Assembly (NCBI RefSeq): GCF_002090055.1
Contig: NZ_BBRH01000006.1
Location: 292,307-356,306 of the forward strand
Direction of reading: 5' to 3'
DNA: 64,000 nt
Source of the DNA: Demequina sp. NBRC 110051
GTDB lineage: Bacteria > Actinomycetota > Actinomycetes > Actinomycetales > Demequinaceae
Shown: positions 35,585 to 43,506 of the stretch, piece by piece
Position numbering within the stretch: the stretch's first letter is position 1
Layout: each line of letters opens with the position of its first letter
The notes under the pieces: model-generated
The model's input: the letters and a program-made list of their open reading frames with translations, nothing else
Told to the model about the DNA's origin: nothing
Database searches by the model: none
Made by a program: the position numbers and the translations under genes

Positions 35585-36863
35585 GCCGCGCTCCTGGATC
35601 GTCATCGGAGCGGGGCCCGCGGGGCTGCTCTCGGCCCGCCGCCTCGCCTCAGCGGGCCACCGCGTCACGGTGCTCGAGGCGGAGGACCACATCGGCGGAC
35701 GCGTGTCGCGCGTGCGTGTCGACGGTCTCGACATGGATGCGGGCGCCGAGTCCTTTGCGACCCGCGGCGGCTACGTGGAGCGCCTGGTCGAGGAGCTGGG
35801 TCTGACGGGCCGCCTGGTCGCGCCCGCGGGAGGTCCCGCCTGGATCGTGGGGCCCGAGCGCTCGTACCCCATGCCGTCCGCCGGCTGGCTCGGGATCCCC
35901 ACACGGTCGCTCGCGCCGGACGTGGTGCGGGCGCTGGGGGTGCGCGGCGCGATGCGCGCCGCGGTCGAGCCGTGGCTGCCGCGTGAGCGGGTCGCGCCCG
36001 ACGCGATGCTGGGCGTCGTGGCGAGGCGTCGCCTGGGTGACCGCGCCGTCGATCGGCTGATGGCGCCCGTGGCGCGCGGCATCTTCTCGCGCCCCGTGGA
36101 CGAGCTCCGCGTCGACGCCGCCGCCGGCGGCCTGGCGGCGGAGATCTCCGAGCGCGGGCTCATCCGGGCCGCGGGGCACCGCCGCTCGATCGCCCCTGCC
36201 GGCTCCGCGGTCCTCGGCCTCGATGGGGGTATCGCGGTCCTGACGGACGCGCTCGCGGCCGATGCCCGTGCCAAGGGCGTGCGCATCGTCACCCATGCGC
36301 CGGTCACCTCGCTGACGCGCGAGGACGAGGGATGGCGCGTGTGGACGGCGGGCGAGCGCTACCTGGTGGACGAGGTGGTCGTGGCCTCCTCGCGTCCCGC
36401 GGCGGCAGCGCTGGTGCCGCAGGTCGAGCGCGCGCCCGACAAGCAGGTGGCGCTCGTGACGCTGTCGCTCGATGCTCCCGAGCTCGATCGCCATCCGCGT
36501 GGCTCGGGTGTGCTCGCCGTCGACGGCGTGACGCGTGCCAAGGCCCTCACGCATGCGACCGCCAAGTGGCAGTGGGTGGCGCGCGAGGCGCCCAGCCGCC
36601 ACATGGTGCGGCTGTCGTATTCGCTCGAGACGGCGGAGGATCTCGCCCCGTTCGCGCTCGCGGACGCGTCCCGTCTGCTGGGGGTCCAGCTCAGGGACTC
36701 CCAGGTGCGCGACCTGGTGCAGGTGGTATGGCATGACGCCTCGCCCACGCGCGCGGGCGACCGCGAACCCGTGCGAGGCATCCACCTGGTGGGTGCCGCC
36801 GCGGGCTTCTCCGGGCTCGCGGCGATCGTGGACGACGACCAGCGCTCGAGCCTGGGGCAGTAG
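35577..36863 (+). CDS. cgoX: Coproporphyrinogen III oxidase, HemY/CgoX type
   Basis: 428 residues. Dinucleotide motif WIVIGAGPAGLLSARRLASA, then the acidic strand end VLEAEDHIGGRVSRV, and a C-terminal FAD motif GIHLVGAAAGFSGLAAIVDD. In the coproporphyrin-dependent pathway of Gram-positive bacteria this flavoprotein oxidises coproporphyrinogen III to coproporphyrin III. The nearby chdC and the Fe-S ferrochelatase support that assignment rather than protoporphyrinogen oxidase. GTG start overlapping hemE. Confidence 0.92.
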   Translation: MAEPRSWIVIGAGPAGLLSARRLASAGHRVTVLEAEDHIGGRVSRVRVDGLDMDAGAESFATRGGYVERLVEELGLTGRLVAPAGGPAWIVGPERSYPMPSAGWLGIPTRSLAPDVVRALGVRGAMRAAVEPWLPRERVAPDAMLGVVARRRLGDRAVDRLMAPVARGIFSRPVDELRVDAAAGGLAAEISERGLIRAAGHRRSIAPAGSAVLGLDGGIAVLTDALAADARAKGVRIVTHAPVTSLTREDEGWRVWTAGERYLVDEVVVASSRPAAAALVPQVERAPDKQVALVTLSLDAPELDRHPRGSGVLAVDGVTRAKALTHATAKWQWVAREAPSRHMVRLSYSLETAEDLAPFALADASRLLGVQLRDSQVRDLVQVVWHDASPTRAGDREPVRGIHLVGAAAGFSGLAAIVDDDQRSSLGQ

Positions 36864-37161
36864 CGCCCGCCGGCTCAGGCACGGCATCGGCCATCGGTGT
36901 GCCCTGTACGCAAGTGACGGTCATGGGGACGACACGCCGCCACGAGGCCCGCGACACGCCGGAGGGCGTCGCAATCGCCGTCACTTTGTGACGGGCGGGG
37001 CAGGGACAAGGGCAGTTGCGGATGCCTGTGCCGGGACCAGGGACCAAGGTCCCGTTTGGGTGCGCAGAAGCCATGCCGGGCCCACACGAACGTGGCGCCC
37101 GCGAGCAGCGCGACGGCCCGCGGATTTCCCTCACGCGCCAGCGCCGGTGAGAATGGGGCAC
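36864..37161. other. Intergenic region cgoX-chdC with alternative RNA hairpins
   Basis: No gene. aagtgacgg (36912-36920) can pair with ccgtcactt (36978-36986), but ccgtcac there also pairs with gtgacgg (36988-36994) around TTT, so the folds exclude each other. Between them sits a GGAG-loop hairpin (36951-36972) that shares a 17-mer with the phoH2 leader. This looks like an attenuator-type leader for chdC-cpfC. Confidence 0.45.
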
Positions 37162-37836
37162 ATGACCGATCAGCCTCACGGTTTCACCCTGTTCTCCGTC
37201 CTCGACGGCTTCCTCGACGCTCCCGATGAGGAGCTTCAGGAGGTCGTCGAGCACTTCGATGCCGCGGTCGAGGAGCTCGCTGAGCACGACGTGGTCCTGC
37301 GCGGCATCTACGACGTGTCCGGCCTGCGCGCCGACGGCACCGTCATGCTGTGGCTCCACGGCCCTGACCTCGCCGACCTGCAGCTGGCGCTGCGCGAACT
37401 GCGCGCCACCGAGCTGCTGGCCGACACCAAGCTCACCTGGTCCGCCGCGGGCGTGCACCGCGCCGCCGAGTTCAACCGCGCCCACGTGCCCGGGTTCCTG
37501 CGCGGCGAGCGCCCGCGCGACTGGCTCACCGTCTACCCGTTTGTGCGCTCCTACGAGTGGTACCTGCTGAGCGACGAGGAGCGCGGCCAGATGCTGCGCG
37601 AGCACGGCATCAAGGGCGCCGCGTTCAAGGGCGTCGTCGCCAACACCGTCGCCGCGTTCGCGCTAGGCGACTACGAGTGGCTGCTGCCCATGGAGGCCGA
37701 CGAGGTGACCGACCTGGTCGACATGATGCGCGACCTCCGTTACACCGAGGCCCGCCGTCACGTGCGCGAGGAGGTCCCGTTCTACACGGGCCGTCGCATC
37801 GAGACCGCCGAGGCCGTGGAGGTGCTGGCATCGTGA
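37162..37836 (+). CDS. chdC: Coproheme decarboxylase (chlorite-dismutase-like, HemQ)
   Basis: 224 residues. The ferredoxin-like chlorite dismutase fold is shown by VVLRGIYDVSGLRADGTVML, YPFVRSYEWYLLSDEERGQM (with the catalytic tyrosine region) and LREHGIKGAAFKGVVANTVA (proximal histidine). It decarboxylates coproheme twice to give heme b, the last step of the coproporphyrin-dependent pathway. The stop overlaps the GTG of cpfC by 4 bp. A structured region precedes the start. Confidence 0.94.
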   Translation: MTDQPHGFTLFSVLDGFLDAPDEELQEVVEHFDAAVEELAEHDVVLRGIYDVSGLRADGTVMLWLHGPDLADLQLALRELRATELLADTKLTWSAAGVHRAAEFNRAHVPGFLRGERPRDWLTVYPFVRSYEWYLLSDEERGQMLREHGIKGAAFKGVVANTVAAFALGDYEWLLPMEADEVTDLVDMMRDLRYTEARRHVREEVPFYTGRRIETAEAVEVLAS

Positions 37837-39032
37837 CCGACGTCCCCACGCTCGCCGCATCCGAGCGAACTCTCGACCCGACCACGTACGACTGCATCCT
37901 CCTGGCCGGTTTTGGTGGCCCCGAGGGACAGGACGACGTCATCCCCTACCTGCGCAACGTCACGCGCGGGCGCGGGGTGCCGGACGAGCGCCTCGAGGAG
38001 GTCTCGCACCACTACCGCCACTTTGGCGGCATCAGCCCCATCAACCAGCAGAACCGCGACCTCAAGGTGGCGCTCGAGGCGGAGATCGCCGCGCGCGGAC
38101 TGAATCTCCCCGTGTACTGGGGCAACCGCTTCTGGGCGCCCTATTTCGGGGATGCGCTGAAGGAGCTGCACGCCGACGGCCACCGCAAGGTCCTGGTGCT
38201 GGTCACCACGGCCTTCTCGAGCTACTCGGGTTGCCGTGCCTACCGCGAGGACCTCGCCGAGGCGCTCGCGGAGACGGGCCTCACCGACGAGCTCACCCTG
38301 GACAAGGTGCGTCAGTACTTCGACCACCCCGGCTTTGTGCAGCCCAACATCGACGCGGTGCTCGGCGGCTTGCGCGAGCTCGCCTCGGCCGGCAAGGTCG
38401 AGGGCGCGCACGTGATGTTCGCGACCCACTCGATCCCGTCCGCCGCCGCGAACGTGTCGGGCCCGCGCGAGACGCTTGCGAGCGGAGAGCCGGTGCCGAC
38501 GAGTGACGGCGAGGACTGGTACGAGGGCGGCGGCTGGTACGTCGCGCAGCAGCGTGCCGTCTCTGCGCTCGTGATGGATGCGGTCGAGAAGGAGTTCCCC
38601 GGCGTGCCGTGGTCACTGGTCTTCCAGTCGCGCTCGGGCGACCCGTCGATCCCGTGGCTCGAGCCCGACATCAACCTGGCCATCGAGGCGTTGCCCGACT
38701 CCACGACCGGCCTGGTGATATCGCCCATCGGCTTCGTATCGGACCACATGGAGGTGGCCTGGGACCTCGACAACGAGGCCCTCGAGACGTGCGAGGAGCG
38801 CGGCCTGCCGATGGTGCGCGTGCCCACCGTGGGCGTGGACCCCGCGTTCGTGTCCGGCCTCATCGACCTGGTCGAGGAGCGCCACGTCACCGCCGGCGGT
38901 ACGCCGCGTGATCGCAAGGCCCTGACGGACCTGGGCCCCTGGCAGGACGTGTGCCCGGCCGACTGCTGCATGAGCCGGGCCAAGAAGCCCACGATCGCCT
39001 CGGCCGCGGCCGACGGAGGCGTGGGCGCCTAA
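37833..39032 (+). CDS. cpfC: Coproporphyrin III ferrochelatase (Fe-S type)
   Basis: 399 residues from GTG 37833. N-terminal ILLAGFGGPEGQDDVIPYLR, central LVTTAFSSYSGCRAYREDLA, catalytic VMFATHSIPS with the metal-site histidine, and ISPIGFVSDHMEVAWDLDNE with the acidic residues. The C-terminal CPADCC together with the central Cys gives the four ligands of the [2Fe-2S] cluster found in actinobacterial ferrochelatases. It inserts iron into coproporphyrin III before ChdC acts. Confidence 0.95.
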   Translation: MTDVPTLAASERTLDPTTYDCILLAGFGGPEGQDDVIPYLRNVTRGRGVPDERLEEVSHHYRHFGGISPINQQNRDLKVALEAEIAARGLNLPVYWGNRFWAPYFGDALKELHADGHRKVLVLVTTAFSSYSGCRAYREDLAEALAETGLTDELTLDKVRQYFDHPGFVQPNIDAVLGGLRELASAGKVEGAHVMFATHSIPSAAANVSGPRETLASGEPVPTSDGEDWYEGGGWYVAQQRAVSALVMDAVEKEFPGVPWSLVFQSRSGDPSIPWLEPDINLAIEALPDSTTGLVISPIGFVSDHMEVAWDLDNEALETCEERGLPMVRVPTVGVDPAFVSGLIDLVEERHVTAGGTPRDRKALTDLGPWQDVCPADCCMSRAKKPTIASAAADGGVGA

Positions 39033-39049
39033 CCCTTCCCGCGCTGTGT

Positions 39050-39153
39050 GTACCGTTCAACACACGGCAGTGACGCACGTGACTGAGGGGGCTGATGTGA
39101 ATGCACATCAGCCCCCTCAGTCACATCATCACCAGGTGTGTGTTGAGCGGTAC
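39050..39153. terminator. Nested double hairpin between cpfC and the CoADR-rhodanese gene
   Basis: An inner perfect 20-bp stem (39080-39099 with 39104-39123, loop AATG) sits inside outer arms 39050-39065 and 39138-39153 that match 15 of 16 bases. It separates two convergent genes and should stop transcription both ways. Confidence 0.8.
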
Positions 39154-39176
39154 GCGGGCGGCTGGGAGCCCTGGTG

Positions 39177-40853
39177 TCAGACGGCCGATGCCGTGGCCAC
39201 CTGGGCGGCCCGTGCCGCCTGGCCGTCGCGCCACGTGAGGAACCCGCCGTCGAGGTTGACGGCGTCGTAGCCCAACTGGCGCAGCAGCCGCGCGGCCGTG
39301 TGGCCACGCTGGCCCACCTGGCAGTGGACCACGATGCGCTTGCCCTGCGGCAGCTCGCCGTGGCGGGCGCGCAGCTCGTCCACGGGGATCACCAGCGGCT
39401 CCTGCCAGTCGACGGTGACGGTGCCGCGGGCGTGCTCGGCGTCGGTGCGGACGTCGAGCACCACGGGGGCCTCGTCCTCGGTGAGCTCGTGCCACTGGAT
39501 CGACGAGGTCTCGCCGGTCGCGAGGTTCTCCGCGACGTAGCCGAGCATGTTGATGGGGTCCTTCGCGGAGCCGTACGCGGGCGCGTACGCCAACTCCAGG
39601 TCTGCCAGCGCGCTCGCGGTGAGACCGCCGGTGATGGCCGTGGCGATCACGTCGATGCGCTTGTCGACGCCGGCCTCGCCCACGCCCTGGGCGCCCAGGA
39701 TGAGGTCGGTCGCGGGGTCCACCAGGAGCTTCAGCGTCATCTGCGAGGCGCCGGGGTAGTAGCCCGCGTGGTCCATGGGGTGGGTGTGGATCGCGCGGTA
39801 GTCGCGGCCCTCGGCCTGGAGGCGGCGCTCGGAGCGGCCGGTGGCGGCGGCGGTGAGGCCGAACACGCCCACCACCGCGGTCCCGATGCTGGCGCCCGCA
39901 CGCGAGGCGCGGCCCGCGATGACGTCGGCCACGCGGCGGCCGTGACGGTTGGCGAGGTTGGCCAGCGGGATGAGCGTGGGGCCGTCGCCGAAGGCGTCGG
40001 CCTTGGTGGCCGCGTCGCCCACGGCGAAGATCGCGGGATCGGAGGTGCGCATCTCGTCGTCGACCAGGATGGAGCCGCGCGGGCCCAGCTCGAGCCCGGC
40101 ATCGGCCGCGAGCGAGCCCTCGGGCTGCACGCCGATCGCGGCCACCACGAGGTCGGCCGCCACCGTCTCGGTGGAGCCGTCGGCCAAGGTGACCACGGCA
40201 TCGGCCGTCCCGATCTCGCTGACCGACGCGCCGGTGAGCACGCGCACGCCGTTCGCGGTGAGGCGCTGCTCCACGCGGATCGCCATCTCGGCGTCCAAGG
40301 GGGCGAGGACCTGCGGGGCGAGCTCGACGATCGTGACGTCCAGGCCGCGGTGGCGCAGGTTCTCGGCGACCTCGAGGCCCACAAAGCCCGCGCCGATGAC
40401 GACGGCCGAACGGGACTCGCCGGTGGCGGCCGCGAGGGCGTCCACGTCGGCGATGTCACGCAGCGTGAGCGCGCGCTCGGCCCCGGGAATAGGCGGGACG
40501 ATGGGCCTGGCGCCGGGGCTCAGGATCAGGGCATCGTAGGACTCGGAGTATTCGGCGCCGTCCGGGCCGGTCACGGTGATGGTCTTCGCGGACCGGTCGA
40601 TGGAGGTGACGCGCGAGCGCACCCGCACGTCGATCGCGAAGCGGGCGGCGAGCGAGGCGGGGCTCTGCAGCAGCAGGGCGTCGCGCTCGGCGATGACGCC
40701 GCCCACGTAGTAGGGCAGGCCGCAGTTCGCGAACGAGGGGTGGTCGCCGGCCTCGAGGACGGTGATCGATGCGTCCTCGTCGAGGCGGCGCAGGCGGGTG
40801 GCGGCGGACATTCCGGCCGCGACCGCGCCAACGATAATGACCTTGTGAGCCAT
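39177..40853 (-). CDS. CoA-disulfide reductase fused to rhodanese
   Basis: 558 residues. The N-terminal pyridine-nucleotide disulfide reductase has FAD motif VIIVGAVAAGMSAATRLRRL and the single active cysteine Cys44 in SFANCGLPYYVGG, as in CoA-disulfide reductases and NADH oxidases. The C-terminal rhodanese domain starts near 465, with Cys511 in VVHCQVGQRG. Such CoADR-RHD proteins reduce polysulfide or CoA-persulfide. A CstR-like repressor encoded across the intergenic palindrome and the Cys-rich peptide point to reactive-sulfur handling. GAAGGAA precedes the ATG. Confidence 0.9.
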   Translation of the reverse strand: MAHKVIIVGAVAAGMSAATRLRRLDEDASITVLEAGDHPSFANCGLPYYVGGVIAERDALLLQSPASLAARFAIDVRVRSRVTSIDRSAKTITVTGPDGAEYSESYDALILSPGARPIVPPIPGAERALTLRDIADVDALAAATGESRSAVVIGAGFVGLEVAENLRHRGLDVTIVELAPQVLAPLDAEMAIRVEQRLTANGVRVLTGASVSEIGTADAVVTLADGSTETVAADLVVAAIGVQPEGSLAADAGLELGPRGSILVDDEMRTSDPAIFAVGDAATKADAFGDGPTLIPLANLANRHGRRVADVIAGRASRAGASIGTAVVGVFGLTAAATGRSERRLQAEGRDYRAIHTHPMDHAGYYPGASQMTLKLLVDPATDLILGAQGVGEAGVDKRIDVIATAITGGLTASALADLELAYAPAYGSAKDPINMLGYVAENLATGETSSIQWHELTEDEAPVVLDVRTDAEHARGTVTVDWQEPLVIPVDELRARHGELPQGKRIVVHCQVGQRGHTAARLLRQLGYDAVNLDGGFLTWRDGQAARAAQVATASAV

Positions 40854-40883
40854 GGAGATTCCTTCCGTGGGATTGCACCCAGA

Positions 40884-40899
40884 ATACCCCCGGGGGTAT
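40884..40899. promoter_or_regulatory. Perfect 16-bp palindromic CsoR/CstR operator
   Basis: ATACCCCCGGGGGTAT is the classic CsoR-family operator. It lies between the divergent CoADR-rhodanese and Cys-rich peptide/CstR genes, so one site can control both sides, including the repressor itself. Confidence 0.85.
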
Positions 40900-40961
40900 A
40901 GTGGTCGCAACCCCGCCGGTGAAGGATGCCGGCTACGCAACCATCTCAAGGAGATCGCCTT

Positions 40962-41123
40962 ATGTGTTCCCCCACCACCTGCCGCCAGTGCGGCAAGACC
41001 ACCTGGACCGGCTGTGGTCAGCACGTCGACTCGGTGAAGCGCACCGTTCCCGCCTCGCAGTGGTGCGGCGGTCACGAGAAGCCGGCCGGTCGCTCGTTCT
41101 TCCCGTGGCTGCGCGGCAACTGA
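40962..41123 (+). CDS. Small cysteine-rich protein
   Basis: 53 residues from ATG 40962 with AAGGAGA upstream. Five of the first ~20 residues are involved in a Cys-rich pattern: MCSPTTCRQCGKTTWTGCGQ, followed by HVDSV and a later WCGGH. Similar short proteins occur in many actinobacteria without known function. Two CxxC-like pairs suggest metal or sulfane-sulfur binding, which is inference. It shares the CsoR/CstR operator and ends 1 bp before the repressor gene, so it is likely induced by the same signal. Confidence 0.75.
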   Translation: MCSPTTCRQCGKTTWTGCGQHVDSVKRTVPASQWCGGHEKPAGRSFFPWLRGN

Positions 41124-41124
41124 C

Positions 41125-41394
41125 ATGAGCACCGACGACGTCGTGGTCCAGCGCGCGGCGCTCAATCGCCTGAAGCGCGCTCGCGGTCAGCTCGACGCGG
41201 TGATCCGCATGGTCGAGGAGGGGCAGGCGTGCGAGCCCACGGTCACGCAGCTTGCCGCCGTCTCCAAGGCGCTCGACCGCGCCGGATTCATGATGATTTC
41301 GACCGGCGTCAAGGACTGCCTGACCTCGTCGAACGAGGAAGGCCGCGAGGAGGCGCTCGAGCGCCTCGAAAAGGTCTTCATGTCGCTCGCCTAG
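41125..41394 (+). CDS. CsoR-family repressor with persulfide-sensor (CstR-like) residues
   Basis: 89 residues, all-helical DUF156 fold. Numbering runs parallel to mycobacterial CsoR: Cys36 and Cys65 are kept, but the copper ligand His61 is Gly61 here (MISTGVKDC). Loss of that histidine with both cysteines kept is the CstR pattern, in which the cysteines form a di- or trisulfide bridge on reaction with persulfides. Neighbouring rhodanese and Cys-rich genes agree. A strong terminator follows the stop. Confidence 0.85.
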   Translation: MSTDDVVVQRAALNRLKRARGQLDAVIRMVEEGQACEPTVTQLAAVSKALDRAGFMMISTGVKDCLTSSNEEGREEALERLEKVFMSLA

Positions 41395-41412
41395 CAGGGC
41401 ACATGGTTCATG

Positions 41413-41450
41413 CCGGGGCGGGCTCCTCAGGGAGCCCGCCCCGGTTTTGT
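41413..41450 (+). terminator. Strong rho-independent terminator after the CstR-like gene
   Basis: A perfect 14-bp GC-rich stem (41413-41426 with 41431-41444, loop TCAG) is followed by TTTTGT, a rare U-tract in this genome. Confidence 0.9.
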
Positions 41451-41575
41451 ACGTCCGGGGCCACGACGCGCCGTTCCCATATTTGCGACACTTGGGTGTT
41501 GCGTAAATCTTTGGCGGCGGTTACCGTTGCCGCAGCGCCCCGCTCGCGGGGTCCACCCGCGAGAAGGAGAAGCGC

Positions 41576-42061
41576 ATGACTGTTCCGGTGTCGACCCTCG
41601 TTCAGGTGTCCGCGCTCGCCGCGGCCGTCCCGCAGCTGTCGGTGGCACTCGACACGGACGGCGGCTCCACGGTGGTCGTCGGCGACGTCCCCGAGGCGTC
41701 CATGTGCCCCCACGCCTTCCGCCACGTGGTGGCGAACTGGCCCGCCGACGGGGTCCACGAGCCCTGTGTGGACGCCATTCGCTTTGAGGGTGCCGACGCC
41801 CGCGGCGTGGTGCTGTCGCAAGGACAGTCGCGCTGGTTCGTCAGCGATCTAGCGGCCCAGCAAACGGTCGCGGCGCTCAGGGCTATCAAGCCCCGCTCAC
41901 GCGGAGCGGTGGTGCAGGTGCGGTTCGACTCGGTGCTCGCGGTCTCCGTGGTGCGCCTGGAATCGGCGACCCTCGACGCCGCGGCGCTCGACGACCTCGC
42001 GACCGAGGCCTATGCGGCGTGCGCGACCGAGCACCTCCTCTGGGCCGCCACGGCCGCCTGA
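41576..42061 (+). CDS. Conserved protein, paralogue of the iron-operon protein at 29414-29953
   Basis: 161 residues; family not recognised. It keeps the motif set of its paralogue (VVGDVPEASMCPHAFRHV, RWFVSDLAAQQTVAALR) but lacks that protein's C-terminal extension. AGAAGGAGAAG precedes the ATG. It is monocistronic: a terminator lies 130 bp upstream and the next gene is convergent. No membrane segment or signal peptide. Two copies, one in a siderophore operon and one beside sulfur and respiratory genes, suggest a shared metal or redox role, but this is not demonstrated. Confidence 0.7.
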   Translation: MTVPVSTLVQVSALAAAVPQLSVALDTDGGSTVVVGDVPEASMCPHAFRHVVANWPADGVHEPCVDAIRFEGADARGVVLSQGQSRWFVSDLAAQQTVAALRAIKPRSRGAVVQVRFDSVLAVSVVRLESATLDAAALDDLATEAYAACATEHLLWAATAA

Positions 42062-42068
42062 GACTCCC

Positions 42069-43382
42069 TTAGCTCTCGGCGGCCTCCTTGAAGGCGCGGC
42101 GCGGATCGTGTAGCCGGCCCATCGAGACCAGGTCGCGGCGGAAGAACAGTGCCGTGGTCCAGTCCATGACCACCCGTGCCTTGCGGTTGAAGGACGGGAT
42201 CTGGGCCATGTGATAGGTCCGGTGCATGAACCACGCGGGCCAACCGCGCAGCTTCACGCCCATGATCTGAGCGACGCCCTTGTTGAGGCCAAGCGACGCC
42301 ACGGTGCCCAGGTGCTCGTGCTTGTACTCCTTGACGGGCCGTCCGCCCAGGTGCGCCGCGATGTTGGCGCCCAGCAGCCTGGCCTGGCGCACCGCGTGCT
42401 GGGCAGACGGCGCGCACCACGCGCCCTCGCCCTTGGCAAGGTCGGGAACCTGCGCGCAGTCGCCCGCGGCCCAGGCGCCCTCGACCACCTCGCCGTCCTC
42501 GGTCGCGATCTGGAGCGTGGGCAGCGCATTCGCGTGACCGCGCGGGCCGGTGGGGAGGTCGGATTCAGCGATGACCGGGTTGGGCTTCACGCCCGCGGTC
42601 CACACGACGGTGTCGGCGTCGAATTCCTGGCCGTCGGAGAGCTTGATGCGGCCGTCCTCGCAGGATTCGAGCCGGGTGGCCAGGTAGATCTCCATGCCGC
42701 GGCCGCGCAGCACCTCAAGGGTGTAGCCGCCCATCTCCTCGCCCATCTCGGGCAGGATGCGCGTGGCGGCCTCGACCATGACAAAGCGCAGGTCGGCGGG
42801 GCGCAGCTCGGGGTAGTTGCGCAGCGCCGCACGCGCCATGTCCTCGGTCTCCGCGAACGCCTCGATGCCCGCGAAGCCTCCACCCACGAACACGAAGGTG
42901 AGTAGGCGTCGGCGCAGGTGCGGGTCGTCAGTGGACGCCGCCCTCGCGATACGGCCAAGGATGGTGTTGCGCAGGCTGATGGCATCCTCGACCCACTTGA
43001 AGCCCACGCCGATCTCGTTGAGACCCGGGATGGGCAAGGTGCGCGGGATGGCGCCGAGCGCGATCACCACCTCGTCGTACTCAAGGTCCTGGGTCGCGCC
43101 AAAGTCCGTGTCGACGCGCACGCGCTTCTCGGCATGCGCGATCTCGGTGACCTTGCCCTGGACCACGCGGACGCCCGGGAGCTCGCGCCTGAGCGGCACC
43201 ACCACGTGGCGTGGCTCGATGGACCCGGCGGCCGCCTCCGGCAGGAACGGCTGGTAGGTCATGTAAGGGCGGCGGTCGACGATCGTGATGTCGACGTGGT
43301 TGCCGGCCTTCTTCTTGAGGGTCAGAGCGGTGTAAAGACCGACGTAGCCGCCGCCAAGGATGAGGACTCGGGTTGCTGTCAT
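42069..43382 (-). CDS. ndh: Type II NADH dehydrogenase (NDH-2)
   Basis: 437 residues. FAD motif VLILGGGYVGLYTALTLKKK, NADH motif FVFVGGGFAGIEAFAETEDM, and WAAGDCAQVPDLAKGEG; the late AQHAVRQARLLGANI is the quinone-side conserved stretch. The C-terminal WPAWFMHRTYHMAQIPSFNR and LFFRRDL provide the amphipathic membrane anchor. It passes electrons from NADH to menaquinone without pumping protons. GAGGAGGTG precedes the ATG and TAGCGT about 30 bp upstream is a probable -10. Confidence 0.94.
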   Translation of the reverse strand: MTATRVLILGGGYVGLYTALTLKKKAGNHVDITIVDRRPYMTYQPFLPEAAAGSIEPRHVVVPLRRELPGVRVVQGKVTEIAHAEKRVRVDTDFGATQDLEYDEVVIALGAIPRTLPIPGLNEIGVGFKWVEDAISLRNTILGRIARAASTDDPHLRRRLLTFVFVGGGFAGIEAFAETEDMARAALRNYPELRPADLRFVMVEAATRILPEMGEEMGGYTLEVLRGRGMEIYLATRLESCEDGRIKLSDGQEFDADTVVWTAGVKPNPVIAESDLPTGPRGHANALPTLQIATEDGEVVEGAWAAGDCAQVPDLAKGEGAWCAPSAQHAVRQARLLGANIAAHLGGRPVKEYKHEHLGTVASLGLNKGVAQIMGVKLRGWPAWFMHRTYHMAQIPSFNRKARVVMDWTTALFFRRDLVSMGRLHDPRRAFKEAAES

Positions 43383-43444
43383 GGATGCACCTCCTCAGGG
43401 TGCAACCACGCTACCGCCACGCCTGTTCCAGGCGGAGAGACAGA

Positions 43445-43496
43445 CGGCCGATGCCGTGGCGGGGCCCCGTACGGAGCCCCACCACCGCATCGGCCG
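43445..43496 (-). terminator. fumC terminator carrying the dispersed 13-bp motif
   Basis: Arms 43445-43465 and 43476-43496 match 19 of 21 bases. The left arm contains GCCGATGCCGTGG exactly. It lies just past the fumC stop. Confidence 0.75.
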
Positions 43497-43506
43497 GAGA
43501 AAGTCG

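Noticed and set aside
36535..37161. Extended N-terminus of the chlorite-dismutase-like protein (frame open about 600 bp upstream)
   Set aside because: The upstream part overlaps cgoX in another frame and is low-complexity. The family starts at the MTDQPHGF methionine.
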